From positions 1 through 64,000 of the forward strand of contig JALFZG010000053.1 in the NCBI GenBank assembly GCA_022784645.1: a DNA stretch of 64,000 bases. Direction: 5' to 3'. The notes below the pieces were generated by a model. That model was given only the letters and a program-made list of their open reading frames with translations. It was not told the DNA's origin and searched no databases. A program made the position numbers and the translations under genes. This document shows, in pieces, positions 47,852 to 57,492 of this stretch (the stretch's first letter is position 1; every line of letters starts with the position of its first letter). This DNA is from Bacteroidales bacterium (GTDB lineage Bacteria > Bacteroidota > Bacteroidia > Bacteroidales > Paludibacteraceae).

Positions 47852-50017
47852 ATGAATTTGACCCTTGATTTCAAACATATTGTAATCGTAATTCTGTGCG
47901 CGACGATGGCTTTGCTGTCGTCGTGCGCTATGTCTTCTCGTATTCAAAAAGCCGATAAGAAATATGCCATTGGCGAGTATTATGAGGCGGCTCAAGATTA
48001 TAGGAAGATCTACTCCAAAATACCTTCCAAAAATAAGCAACTCAAAGGTGAAATAGCCTTTAAGCAGGGTGAATGCTACCGGCATATCAATAGTCCTAAG
48101 GCCGTACAAGCATACGCGAATGCTATCCGAAACAAGTATTTTCTGCAAGACTCTATCGTATATTTGCGGCAAGCGCAAGTGCTTCATTATCAAGGCAAAT
48201 ATACCGATGCAATCAAAGGATACGACCTGTATCTACAATGGCAACCGGACTCGTATGAAGCACAGGCCGGACGCTTTGCGTGTCAGCAAATAGGCGAATG
48301 GAAAAACAATCCAACAAGATATAAGATTTCTCCTGCGAAGGAGTTTAATATTAAGAAATATTCCTCTTTCTCACCCTGTTTCGTTGGCGAAACGGCAGAT
48401 GCTTTGCTCTTTACGTCCAACCGAACCGTTCAGAAAAAGAAAGACAAAAAGAACAGTCCGGTTACGGGTGTGCCGATTTGTCAACTCTACTCTACCCGCA
48501 AAGATGCGGATGGCAAGTGGACCGATATTGAAATAGCAGAAGGACTCAATGATGGAGGAGAGGGCGAAGGCAATGCCGAAGCTGGAAGTAGTTCCGTGAG
48601 TTTAGATGGCGATGACAGTTCGAGCAATGGAGGAGGAAGTGGAAATATGGGCAACACAGGTGGCGAAGGTGGTGCGGGTCAAAAAGCCGCTACTTCAGCA
48701 GAGGTTGGCGTATGCTGCACTTCGGCTGACGGACGTACACTTTATTTCACTTGGTCAAAACCCATCAACGGTCAGGACCTTGGTGCAAAAATCTTCAGTT
48801 CTGCTCGTGCAAGTGGCACTTGGGGGGCTCCCCAAGAAGTGATTCTATTCAGAGACTCTACCATTTCCGTTGGTCACCCTGCTCTCAACCATGAAGGAGA
48901 CACCCTCTACTTTGCTTCTGATGCTCCCGGTGGATTGGGGGGCAAAGATATTTGGTTCTCTGTTTTGGATGGCAACAAATGGTCTTTCCCAGAAAACATG
49001 GGACCGCAAATCAACACTTCGGGCGATGAGATGTTTCCTACTGTAGCCCCTGATGGCAGTTTATACTTTGCTTCGAGCGGACATCCCGGTTATGGCGGAC
49101 TAGATATATATCATGCTATCAAAGATACGATGATTCTTCGTGACTCAACTTGGGTACAAGGTTATCAACTCTGGAACATGGGCTTCCCTATCAATTCTGC
49201 AGGGGATGATTTCGGTATCACGTTTGAGCCGGAAGGTACAGCCGGTTTCTTCTCATCAGACAGAGGTAGCCGCAAAGCCATTGACCAAATCTACCGATTT
49301 ATTTTACCCGAGTTGGTATTCCTTCTGGAAGGAACAATTACAGACCCCAATGGCGAACCGGTATCGGATGCCATCATCCGTTTGGTTGGCGATAATGGCA
49401 CCAACGTAAAGCTCCAGACTCGCCGAGATGGTACGTATCGTATTAAGCTCGACCCCAATGTGAATTACGCAATGCTCGCGTCCGCGCGCGGGTACTTAAA
49501 TAATAAGGAGGTGCTCCATACGCAGGGTCTCAAAGACAGTAAGACGTTTACGCAAAACTTTACGCTTACCTCATTGTCCAAACCCGTAAAGATGGAGAAT
49601 GTGTTCTACGAATTTGGTAAATGGACGCTCACTCCCACTTCTGCCGCATCACTCGATGCGCTCGTAAAACTGCTCAAAGACAATCCGAATATCACGATTG
49701 AACTCTCGGCCCATACGGACCTTGTTGGCAATGCTGAAGCCAACCGTATCCTATCGGAGAAGCGCGCACAATCATGCGTTGATTACCTCATCAAAGCTGG
49801 AATTCAAGCCGATCGTCTTACGCCAGTTGGCTATGGAAAGACGAAACCGGTTGTAGCAGACAAAGCGCTTAATAATCAGTATGATTTTATCCCTGTAGAT
49901 CAAGAACTCAACGAGGAATTTATTCTCTCACTTCCTAAGAATCAACAAGAAATATGCAATCAAATCAATCGTCGAACAGAGTTTAAAGTCTTGCGAACGA
50001 CCTATGGTTTGTATTAA
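47852..50017 (+). CDS. porE: Type IX secretion component PorE
   Basis: 721 residues; lipobox LSSC with Cys25. Residues 30-150 hold TPR-like helices (YAIGEYYEAAQDYRKIY), 160-480 a PD40/WD40-like propeller (LFTSNR, DTLYFASDAPGGLGGKDIWFS, LYFASSGHPGYGGLDIY), about 485-560 a carboxypeptidase-regulatory-like fold (GTITDPNGEPVSDAIIRL) and 590-700 an OmpA domain (ITIELSAHTDLVGNAEANRILSEKRAQSCVDYL). This order is PorE of the T9SS, which ties the outer-membrane complex to peptidoglycan. Residues 231-282 are a Gly/Ser/Asn-rich insertion between two propeller blades. Confidence 0.9.
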   Translation: MNLTLDFKHIVIVILCATMALLSSCAMSSRIQKADKKYAIGEYYEAAQDYRKIYSKIPSKNKQLKGEIAFKQGECYRHINSPKAVQAYANAIRNKYFLQDSIVYLRQAQVLHYQGKYTDAIKGYDLYLQWQPDSYEAQAGRFACQQIGEWKNNPTRYKISPAKEFNIKKYSSFSPCFVGETADALLFTSNRTVQKKKDKKNSPVTGVPICQLYSTRKDADGKWTDIEIAEGLNDGGEGEGNAEAGSSSVSLDGDDSSSNGGGSGNMGNTGGEGGAGQKAATSAEVGVCCTSADGRTLYFTWSKPINGQDLGAKIFSSARASGTWGAPQEVILFRDSTISVGHPALNHEGDTLYFASDAPGGLGGKDIWFSVLDGNKWSFPENMGPQINTSGDEMFPTVAPDGSLYFASSGHPGYGGLDIYHAIKDTMILRDSTWVQGYQLWNMGFPINSAGDDFGITFEPEGTAGFFSSDRGSRKAIDQIYRFILPELVFLLEGTITDPNGEPVSDAIIRLVGDNGTNVKLQTRRDGTYRIKLDPNVNYAMLASARGYLNNKEVLHTQGLKDSKTFTQNFTLTSLSKPVKMENVFYEFGKWTLTPTSAASLDALVKLLKDNPNITIELSAHTDLVGNAEANRILSEKRAQSCVDYLIKAGIQADRLTPVGYGKTKPVVADKALNNQYDFIPVDQELNEEFILSLPKNQQEICNQINRRTEFKVLRTTYGLY

Positions 50018-50032
50018 TAATACCCCATTCCA

Positions 50033-50827
50033 ATGAAGCAATATCTCGATTTATGCCGCCGAGTAATGACGGAAGGCAGTCTGAAAACAGATAGAACAGG
50101 CACGGGTACTCGTTCGGTTTTCGGCCATCAAATGCGCTTTGATTTATCAGAAGGATTCCCACTTCTGACTACCAAGAAACTGCATTTAAAGTCCATTATC
50201 TATGAATTGCTCTGGTTTCTTCAGGGCGATACGAATGTGCGCTATTTGCAGGAACATGGCGTAAGGATTTGGAATGAATGGGCAGACGAGAATGGTGATT
50301 TAGGTCCCGTTTATGGGCATCAATGGCGCTCATGGCCGGATTACAATGGCGGCACCATTGATCAGATTCAAATGATACTCGATCAGATCAAGCATACGCC
50401 CGATTCGCGAAGAATGCTTGTATCCGCATGGAATGTGGCAGAAGTCAATAAGATGGCTCTCCCACCCTGCCATTCGCTCTTTCAGTTTTATGTAGCCGAT
50501 GGCAAACTCTCTCTGCAACTATACCAGAGAAGTGCGGATATCTTTTTGGGCGTTCCATTTAATATCGCAAGTTATGCGCTCCTATTAATGATGGTTGCGC
50601 AAGTTACAGGATTGCAGCCGGGAGAGTTTATCCACACATTAGGTGATGCACATATTTACACGAACCACTTCGAGCAGGTAAATTTGCAACTCACGCGTGA
50701 GCCTCGTAAGTTGCCCACCATGCACTTGAATCCGGAAGTGAAGGACCTCTTCAGCTTCCAATACGAAGATTTCCAACTGGAGGGCTATGACCCGCATCCG
50801 CATATTGCAGGTGTAGTAGCCGTTTGA
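50033..50827 (+). CDS. thyA: Thymidylate synthase
   Basis: 264 residues, the classic ThyA length. [29 protein letters not shown], the catalytic [14 protein letters not shown] (Cys near 146), [17 protein letters not shown] and [11 protein letters not shown] are all present. It methylates dUMP to dTMP with methylene-tetrahydrofolate. It sits 13 bp upstream of folA, the standard partner that recycles dihydrofolate. Confidence 0.97.
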   Translation: MKQYLDLCRRVMTEGSLKTDRTGTGTRSVFGHQMRFDLSEGFPLLTTKKLHLKSIIYELLWFLQGDTNVRYLQEHGVRIWNEWADENGDLGPVYGHQWRSWPDYNGGTIDQIQMILDQIKHTPDSRRMLVSAWNVAEVNKMALPPCHSLFQFYVADGKLSLQLYQRSADIFLGVPFNIASYALLLMMVAQVTGLQPGEFIHTLGDAHIYTNHFEQVNLQLTREPRKLPTMHLNPEVKDLFSFQYEDFQLEGYDPHPHIAGVVAV

Positions 50828-50840
50828 TTACTTATAAAAT

Positions 50841-51335
50841 ATGATATCGATTATTGTAGCAATAAGTCAAGATAATGCTATCGGCAAACAAGGCAACTTG
50901 TTGTGTCATTTGCCGGCAGACCTAAAGCATTTTAAAGAGATAACGATGGGGAATCCTATTCTTATGGGCAAGAACACATGGTTGTCTCTTCCTCGTCGTC
51001 CACTTCCCGGAAGACGCAATATTGTCGTTACGCACCACCCCAATGCCAATGGACTTGAAGGAGCTGAAACTGTGGGCAGTATTGATGAAGCAATTTCATC
51101 AGTAGATACCAATGATGAATGCTTTGTAATTGGTGGTGGCATGATTTACAAACAATGTCTTCCGAAGGCTGACAAATTGTATATCACGGAAATACATGCC
51201 ACTTTCCCAGATGCGGATACGTTCTTCCCGACAATCGATCCTACTGAATGGGAACTGGTAGAGGAAGAAAGGTTTGAAGCCGATGAGAAGAACCCATACC
51301 CTTATAGTTTCAAAACATACCTCCGCAAGCAGTAA
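50841..51335 (+). CDS. folA: Dihydrofolate reductase
   Basis: 164 residues. MISIIVAISQDNAIGKQGNLLCHLPADLKHFKEIT matches DHFR with the active-site acidic residue in LPADL; MGKNTWLSLPRRPLPGRRNIVVT and VIGGGMIYKQCLPKADKLYITEI complete the NADPH and folate sites. It reduces dihydrofolate made by ThyA. Convergent with bcp; the 120 bp between contain GGGTAAT...ATTACCC near 51380-51444, a possible weak bidirectional hairpin. Confidence 0.96.
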   Translation: MISIIVAISQDNAIGKQGNLLCHLPADLKHFKEITMGNPILMGKNTWLSLPRRPLPGRRNIVVTHHPNANGLEGAETVGSIDEAISSVDTNDECFVIGGGMIYKQCLPKADKLYITEIHATFPDADTFFPTIDPTEWELVEEERFEADEKNPYPYSFKTYLRKQ

Positions 51336-51457
51336 CTCTTATACGAACTACTGCCTGCAGAGGCATATTGGGAATCAAATGGGTAATGAATCAAGCAACT
51401 GCTTTATATGATTTACAAAATCAATTGCCCATGAGATTATTACCCTTAGGATTGGAA

Positions 51458-51916
51458 TTAGCGAATCACTTCGAGAATCTGCTCAGCGTGGATTTTGGTT
51501 TTAATCTCCTTGGGAGTAAAGATTCGGGTGATTGCTCCCTCTTCATTTACCAAGTAAGTAGTGCGCAAAGTGCCGATGGTTCTGCGTCCACAAGCCACTT
51601 TCTCTCCCCAACTACCCAATTCTTGAAGCAAACGAGTGTCAGTATCAGCAATGAGCGGAAACTCCAATCCGTTGGTTTCAGCAAACTTCTGCTGAGAAGC
51701 CTGCTTATCCTTGCTCACACCAATAATCATATACCCTTCCGCTTCCAATTCTGCTTTATGCGCCTGAAGCGAACATGCCTCAGCCGTACAGCCGCTCGTA
51801 TTGGCCTTCGGATAAGTATAAAGAACCAATTTCTTTCCGCGATAATCGCTACTTTTGATTTCATTTCCGTGTTGGTCAATGCCTAACACTTCAGGAATTT
51901 TATCTCCTACTACCAT
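51458..51916 (-). CDS. bcp: Bcp-type thiol peroxidase
   Basis: 152 residues. LVLYTYPKANTSGCTAEACSLQAHKAEL carries the peroxidatic Cys (in TSGCT) and the resolving Cys five residues on, as in the Bcp/PrxQ class. GVSKDKQASQQKFAETNGLEFPLIAD and TYLVNEEGAITRIF follow. It reduces hydroperoxides with thioredoxin. Divergent from the nuclease gene at 51980. Confidence 0.93.
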   Translation of the reverse strand: MVVGDKIPEVLGIDQHGNEIKSSDYRGKKLVLYTYPKANTSGCTAEACSLQAHKAELEAEGYMIIGVSKDKQASQQKFAETNGLEFPLIADTDTRLLQELGSWGEKVACGRRTIGTLRTTYLVNEEGAITRIFTPKEIKTKIHAEQILEVIR

Positions 51917-51979
51917 AGCATTAAGAATGATTTTCGTTTATAACTGTTAATAATTTTCAAAACCGTAATTAAACTATTC

Positions 51980-52957
51980 ATGAAAAGCACTTTACGTACC
52001 ATCCTTGCAGTAATATGCATCCTTTGGGGGATTCGGGGCAAAGCTCAGCAGCCGGCTCCGATACGGATTGTGGCGTATAATGTAGAGAATCTGTTTGATA
52101 CTAAAAACGACAGTTTGCGCAATGATGATGAATTTTTGCCCGATGGTACGTATCATTGGACGTACGGCCGGTATCTCACAAAACTGAGCCATATTGCACA
52201 AGTGATAGCCGCCATAGGCGAATGGACTCCTCCTGCCATCATAGGAATGGTAGAGGTAGAGACCGACAGCTGCTTGATTCAGCTCCAGAAATGGCATCTT
52301 GGCAAAAATTATCCGTATAAAAGTGTCTTAATAGAAGGCCCAGATAATCGTGGAATAGACCCTGGTTTGCTATACGATACTACTCGACTTCAACTTATTG
52401 ATTTTCAGTCAATATCAGTAGGAGATAGCAATGGCGAATGGCAATCAAGAGATATATTGCATTGCTCATTCGCAAAAATAGATGCTGCGGATACACTTGC
52501 TTCCGAAATATTGCATCTGCTATTATGCCATTTCCCCTCACAACGAGGAGGTGCAGCCCAATCTGCAGACAAACGCGAGATCGCTCAACAAGTACTATAC
52601 AGAACCGCAGACGCTATTCTGCAGACGGATTCTTCGGCCTTGATTCTCGCAATGGGCGACTTTAATTCTGAACCCCAAGACAACCTTGTTCCGCTGCTTC
52701 ATAATCTGATGATTCCCCTTGCAAAAGCAGATCGAGGAACATATAAGTTCCATGGAATATGGTCATGTCTGGATCAGTTTTATGCATCTGATGCTCTATT
52801 GCCACTATTGTCAGAACCGCATATTTTTGCACCCGATTGGTTGTTGGAAGAAGACCCAAAATACGTAGGGTCAAAGCCATTTCGCACATATATGGGGCCG
52901 CGATATAATGGTGGCTACTCTGACCATTTACCTATTTTCATTGATTTGAATTGGTAA
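51980..52957 (+). CDS. Endonuclease/exonuclease/phosphatase family protein, exported
   Basis: 325 residues with a signal peptide (MKSTLRTILAVICILWGIRGKAQQ). The EEP fold is shown by RIVAYNVENLFDTKNDS, IIGMVEVETD (metal Glu), LLCHFPSQRGG, AMGDFNSEPQ (catalytic Asp-Asn) and GGYSDHLPIFIDL (His). Members are nucleases or phosphodiesterases; the substrate here is not known, and export suggests nutrient nucleic acids or a surface lipid. Convergent with the HAD gene. Confidence 0.88.
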   Translation: MKSTLRTILAVICILWGIRGKAQQPAPIRIVAYNVENLFDTKNDSLRNDDEFLPDGTYHWTYGRYLTKLSHIAQVIAAIGEWTPPAIIGMVEVETDSCLIQLQKWHLGKNYPYKSVLIEGPDNRGIDPGLLYDTTRLQLIDFQSISVGDSNGEWQSRDILHCSFAKIDAADTLASEILHLLLCHFPSQRGGAAQSADKREIAQQVLYRTADAILQTDSSALILAMGDFNSEPQDNLVPLLHNLMIPLAKADRGTYKFHGIWSCLDQFYASDALLPLLSEPHIFAPDWLLEEDPKYVGSKPFRTYMGPRYNGGYSDHLPIFIDLNW

Positions 52958-52971
52958 AGCAAAAGGGCAGA

Positions 52972-53661
52972 TTACGCATCTTTTGCAAGCAATACTTCCA
53001 ATTCCTCAACAGAAGCACAAGTCTGCCAACCGAATTGGCTAGCTGCCAATCGATTGGATTCGATATCATCTATAAAGATTGTTTCTTCAGGCTTATATAC
53101 TTCTCCAACTGCCTCATAATCAGCTTCTATCTGCTTATTGGCCAACTCGAAAATACGGGGGTCGGGTTTGCCCAAATGTACGATATGCGAAGCAAAAGTG
53201 CGATCGAAATAGGTATCGAAATCTGGATATTCTGCATGAATATGGCGCCAATGCTCTTCGTTGTTATTACTGAGTGCATAGATGGGATAATGCAGATGCC
53301 ATTTCTTCAGCAACTGAAAGCGATAGGTAGGAATACCAGCATGCATAGCATCCCATGCATCGAATACATCATCAGAAGTAAAACCAGGTTTGGCCAACTT
53401 TAGAATGGCTTCAGCAAAATCATCCGAACTGATTAACCCAAGCTCATAGTCATGCATGATTGTAGATGTATTGGCAGCTACAGAAAGCGCCACTTGCAAT
53501 CTTTTGCTTTCGGCATTATCCATATCCGCAGCCTCTCCATTCGGCTGAAGCCCCAATGCAGCTATGTTGGGACCTAAAATGCGAGTAAACTTCTCAATGC
53601 ACAATGGGATATTGTGATCCATTATCACTCCTCCCAAATCAAATACAAGTGTACGAATCAT
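52972..53661 (-). CDS. HAD-family hydrolase
   Basis: 229 residues. Motif I is VFDLGGVIMDHN (first Asp kept, second replaced by GG as in some HAD subclasses), motif II ALSNNNEEH, motif III a Lys in HLGKPDPRIFE, and motif IV ETIFIDDIESNRLAASQFG. The cap is of the alpha-helical C1 type. A small-molecule phosphatase of unknown substrate. Downstream of rdgB on the same strand, 88 bp away. Confidence 0.88.
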   Translation of the reverse strand: MIRTLVFDLGGVIMDHNIPLCIEKFTRILGPNIAALGLQPNGEAADMDNAESKRLQVALSVAANTSTIMHDYELGLISSDDFAEAILKLAKPGFTSDDVFDAWDAMHAGIPTYRFQLLKKWHLHYPIYALSNNNEEHWRHIHAEYPDFDTYFDRTFASHIVHLGKPDPRIFELANKQIEADYEAVGEVYKPEETIFIDDIESNRLAASQFGWQTCASVEELEVLLAKDA

Positions 53662-53749
53662 GCGAGATATACGATTTTATCAATCATGAAAACAGTTTCT
53701 TTATTCGTGAAACAACAATCTTATCACCCAGACATAGGACTGAATGCGC

Positions 53750-54373
53750 TCATTTACAGAAAAAGTCTGCTAATTTCTTCATTGCTCGAGCACGATGTGA
53801 AATTGTATTCTTGTATTCTGTAGGCAATTGGGCAAACGTAAGTACTTGCCCCTCTGGACAAAATACAGGATCATATCCAAACCCATGTTCTCCCCTCTCC
53901 TCTTCTGAAATTTGACCCTCTACAGCACCAACGAACTGCTGCTTATGAGGAGCAGAGAGCGAATGAGGCTTATCCCAGAGAATGAGCGTTACTACGGTTC
54001 GAAATTCAGCAAATCGATCCGTTTTTCCTTTCATCAAGCGAAGTGTTTTAGCTCTATTATCCGCAGGATCACAATCTTCGCCAGCCCATCGAGCAGTATA
54101 TACTCCCGGCATCCAATCCAAACTACGAATACAAAGACCCGTATCGTCAGCAAAGCAACCTACGACATCATTCGGCATAGAGCATTGGTGAGCTTTATAC
54201 CACTCAAATACGTAATCCGCTTTTTGCATGGAATTGCCTTCAAGCGTATCAGCCGTTTCTGGAATATCTGCATGCAATCCGATTTCAGCAAGCGAAAGAA
54301 TTTCAAAGTCTGAGAGTATAGCACGAGCTTCCTCTAATTTATGAATGTTATTTGAAGCAAAAATGAGTTTCAT
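53750..54373 (-). CDS. rdgB: XTP/dITP diphosphatase (RdgB/HAM1)
   Basis: 207 residues from ATG 54373. MKLIFASNNIHKLEEARAIL is the HAM1 start; GCFADDTGLCIRSLDWMPGVYTARWAGE holds the metal-binding acidic residues, and EERGEHGFGYDPVFCPEG the C-terminal loop. It removes deaminated purine NTPs from the pool. 10 bp downstream of the dipeptide epimerase gene. Confidence 0.94.
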   Translation of the reverse strand: MKLIFASNNIHKLEEARAILSDFEILSLAEIGLHADIPETADTLEGNSMQKADYVFEWYKAHQCSMPNDVVGCFADDTGLCIRSLDWMPGVYTARWAGEDCDPADNRAKTLRLMKGKTDRFAEFRTVVTLILWDKPHSLSAPHKQQFVGAVEGQISEEERGEHGFGYDPVFCPEGQVLTFAQLPTEYKNTISHRARAMKKLADFFCK

Positions 54374-54383
54374 AATTTTGCTA

Positions 54384-55547
54384 TTATTTCTTAATATCAA
54401 TAAGTCCCAAACCCGGACGATTAGGAAGAATCAAGCGACCTTTCTCCAATCCAATGCCATCGTATAAATCATTAGATATGAGTAAGTTGCCATCCAAATC
54501 TGCAAAATCAACCAATGGTGACAACGAAGCAGCAGCTGTAACGGCACATGATGTTTCGGTCATACAACCGAGCATCAGATCCATACCTTCCGTACGTGCC
54601 CATGCCATCATCTTAAGGGCTTCTCGAATACCAGTAGATTTCATCAGTTTGATATTGATTCCATGGAAAGCACCTTTAATTTTCGGCAGATCTGCCATTC
54701 TTTGTATGGATTCATCGGCATAGATGGGCACAGGACTATGTTGTGTAAGCCAAGCAATATCATCGAGCTGAGTCTTTGGCATCGGTTGTTCTGCCATCTG
54801 TACGCCTTGCTCGTGCAACCAATGCAGTTTATCTAAGGCTTCCTGACGATCTGTCCATCCCTGATTAGCATCTACAACGAGCGGAAGATTGGTGATTTCG
54901 CGAATCGTACGAATCATTTCCTCATCACCCTTATATCCTACTTTCACCTTCAGCACATTGAATCGTTCTGCACATTCGAGCGTCTTTTGGCGAACAATCT
55001 CCGGAGTATCAATACCGATAGTATATGAAGTACTGGGAGTCTTTGCGGGATCTAACCCCAATAATTCATAAAGCGGACGACCACAAAGCTGACCGATAAG
55101 GTCGTGGAGCGCAATATCTATGGCAGCTTTGGCGGGCGTTTCGCCTGGGGCTACAGTATCTACATACGTAAGGATATCCTCTAGAAGGAATGGTGAGGAA
55201 AATTGCGAAAGATCCACCTTGCGGAGGAAAGCCATCGTTCCTTCCGTATTATATCCTAAATAAGGAGGAAGAGAGGCTTCTCCATGACCAGTATATCCCT
55301 CATAATCAATGAGAACCTGCACTGTAGGAGTTGTCTTGCGAGAGAAAGTAGCTACCGTAAATGTATGTGTAAGCTCCAACTCATAAGGGAAGAAACGAAG
55401 GTGCATTTTTCCGGATAGTCCATGCTTTACAGCTGGAGCAGATTGATGCACTTCTTCCTCAAAGCGAATAGAAGCTAATAAATCAGGAGCGAGGGCGACT
55501 GCGCCACCAAGGATTGCAGCTTTCTGCAAAAATTCTCTTCTTTCCAT
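54384..55547 (-). CDS. Dipeptide (L-Ala-D/L-Glu-type) epimerase with a Tat-like signal
   Basis: 387 residues from ATG 55547. The N-terminus MERREFLQKAAILGGAVALAP is a twin-arginine-like signal. Then an enolase-superfamily barrel: capping domain with FTVATFSRKTTPTVQVLIDYEGYTGHGEAS, LKVKVGY (catalytic Lys pair region), LVVDANQGWTD and IYADESIQ metal ligands, and NIKLMKSTGIREALKM (second Lys). It interconverts L-Ala-D-Glu and L-Ala-L-Glu from peptidoglycan; specificity in this case is inferred. Operon with rdgB. Confidence 0.87.
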   Translation of the reverse strand: MERREFLQKAAILGGAVALAPDLLASIRFEEEVHQSAPAVKHGLSGKMHLRFFPYELELTHTFTVATFSRKTTPTVQVLIDYEGYTGHGEASLPPYLGYNTEGTMAFLRKVDLSQFSSPFLLEDILTYVDTVAPGETPAKAAIDIALHDLIGQLCGRPLYELLGLDPAKTPSTSYTIGIDTPEIVRQKTLECAERFNVLKVKVGYKGDEEMIRTIREITNLPLVVDANQGWTDRQEALDKLHWLHEQGVQMAEQPMPKTQLDDIAWLTQHSPVPIYADESIQRMADLPKIKGAFHGINIKLMKSTGIREALKMMAWARTEGMDLMLGCMTETSCAVTAAASLSPLVDFADLDGNLLISNDLYDGIGLEKGRLILPNRPGLGLIDIKK

Positions 55548-55640
55548 AATGTAAGAATTTATCAATTATTCATATTGTTTGTGTTCTTTGAAGTAAGTTC
55601 ATTATCGCTTTGCAGAAGACAAGCACTTTTTATGCAAAAA

Positions 55641-57491
55641 TTATATTTCGCTCAGTTCGAGCCAACGAAGTTCTTGCAAGTCCAGTTCGTCTTTTGCAGC
55701 CTCATATCTTTGAGAAGCCTCTGCTATCTGTTGGGGATCAGACAATCCTCCAGAAAGGGCCTCTTCAAGCGCTTTTATTTCTGCTTCGAGCTTCGGCATG
55801 GAGCACTCAAGTGCTTTGAGTTCTTGCTGCTCTTTGAAAGTTAGTTTGCGAGGTTTTTCTGTCAGACGAGGCTTAGCAGGAACGGATTTTTGGGGGATAG
55901 CAGTATTCATATTGGCCTTCTTGTCAGTATTTACTCCCTTCTGATTTACTGCTATTTGTCCATTATTGGCAGCCGCTTCTGATTCGCGGAATTGCGTATA
56001 GTTACCGGGAAAATCCTTGATAACCGCATTTCCTCTAAAAACGAGTAAATGATCTACCACTTTATCCGTAAAATAGCGATCGTGTGATACCACAATCAAG
56101 CAGCCCTTGAAACTACGGAGATAGTCTTCCAAGATATTGAGTGTAGGAATATCCAAATCGTTGGTTGGCTCATCCAAAATGAGAAAATTCGGATTTTTCA
56201 TCAGCACTCGGCATAGATTTAATCGTTGTTTCTCGCCTCCTGACAGTTTCTCTACATAATCATACTGCTGAGAAGGAGAAAACAAGAAATGCTGCAGAAA
56301 CTGCGAAGCCGAAAGATGTCGTCCACCTCCCATATCAATCTCTTCCGCCACATCTCGAATCACGTCTATCACTTTCATACCGTCCGAAAAAGGCAATCCT
56401 CTTTGTGAAAAATAACCAAACTGAATGGTTTGACCAATGTCAAACTGTCCACTATCGGGCTTCTCTTCGCCTAATAGCATTCGGAGGAAAGTGGTTTTTC
56501 CGGTTCCATTATTCCCTACTATACCCAATTTCTCAAATCGCGAGAAATTGTAATAGAAATCTTTCATTATCACGAGCGGCTCCATCCCCTCTCGCGTAAA
56601 TGATTTACATATATATTGTGCCTCAAATATTTTACTGCCTACGTATATCGAGCGATTCTCCAAGTGTACTTCTTTCTCCACAATCTGCTGAGAAGCACGG
56701 TCTTGCAGATCATAAAACGCATCTATTCGTGCTGAAGACTTATGACCTCGAGCCTGCGGCATACGCCTCATCCAATCGAGTTCCGTACGATACAGATTGC
56801 GCACTTTCTCCGTTTCTGCATTGAAATTATCAATTCTCTCCGCCCTTTTTTCCAGATAATATGAATAATTTCCACGATACGGAAAGAGTTGCTGCTGATC
56901 TATTTCAAGAATATCGGAGCACACGCGATCAAGGAAATAACGATCGTGAGTAACCATAAGCAGAGCCATTTGCGAATGCCGAAGAAAATCCTCCAACCAT
57001 TCCACCATTTCCAAATCAAGATGATTGGTAGGCTCATCAAGTATCAGCAGTTCGGGATTGGCTATCAATACATTAGCAAGTGCCACACGCTTCAGTTGCC
57101 CACCGGAAAGCGTTTCAACACGCTGGTCAAGATGGGTGATTTTGAGCTTACCAAGAATCTGCTTATAACGCGTTTCGTAGTCCCATGATCGCTCAAGTTC
57201 CGTTTCTTCTGGCGCATTCATCATACAAGCTTGCATAACAGTTAAGCCTTCAGAAAAGGAAGGTTGCTGACGCAAATACCCAACTTTGAGATCCTTGCGA
57301 AAAGTAACAGAACCAGCCTCGTAATCCTCTTCGCCTGCAATTATATTTAGAAGAGTAGTTTTACCTGCTCCATTTCTGGCAATAAGCGCAACCCGTTGCC
57401 CTTCAGCCACGCCAAAAGAGATGCTCTCAAAAAGCACCTTATCGCCGAAGCTTTTAGTTAGGTTTTCTACTTGAAGATATGGAACGGCCAT
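55641..57491 (-). CDS. ABC-F ATPase, Uup-like
   Basis: 616 residues with two ABC domains. Walker A sites RNGAGKTTLLN (about 40) and GNNGTGKTTFLR (about 345), signatures LSGGQLKRVALA and LSGGEKQRLNL, and DEPTNHLD / DEPTNDLD Walker B ends. No membrane spans. The linker is the translation-factor type. A coiled coil ends the protein (about 555-616, ELKALECSMPKLEAEIKALEEALSGG), as in Uup. ABC-F proteins act on ribosomes, and Uup has been linked to ribosome and DNA stability. It starts 1 bp after the WYL gene. Confidence 0.92.
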   Translation of the reverse strand: MAVPYLQVENLTKSFGDKVLFESISFGVAEGQRVALIARNGAGKTTLLNIIAGEEDYEAGSVTFRKDLKVGYLRQQPSFSEGLTVMQACMMNAPEETELERSWDYETRYKQILGKLKITHLDQRVETLSGGQLKRVALANVLIANPELLILDEPTNHLDLEMVEWLEDFLRHSQMALLMVTHDRYFLDRVCSDILEIDQQQLFPYRGNYSYYLEKRAERIDNFNAETEKVRNLYRTELDWMRRMPQARGHKSSARIDAFYDLQDRASQQIVEKEVHLENRSIYVGSKIFEAQYICKSFTREGMEPLVIMKDFYYNFSRFEKLGIVGNNGTGKTTFLRMLLGEEKPDSGQFDIGQTIQFGYFSQRGLPFSDGMKVIDVIRDVAEEIDMGGGRHLSASQFLQHFLFSPSQQYDYVEKLSGGEKQRLNLCRVLMKNPNFLILDEPTNDLDIPTLNILEDYLRSFKGCLIVVSHDRYFTDKVVDHLLVFRGNAVIKDFPGNYTQFRESEAAANNGQIAVNQKGVNTDKKANMNTAIPQKSVPAKPRLTEKPRKLTFKEQQELKALECSMPKLEAEIKALEEALSGGLSDPQQIAEASQRYEAAKDELDLQELRWLELSEI

Positions 57492-57492
57492 A

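Noticed and set aside
51368-51886. 172-codon frame on the plus strand after folA
   Set aside because: Antisense to bcp; only the bcp frame has family motifs.
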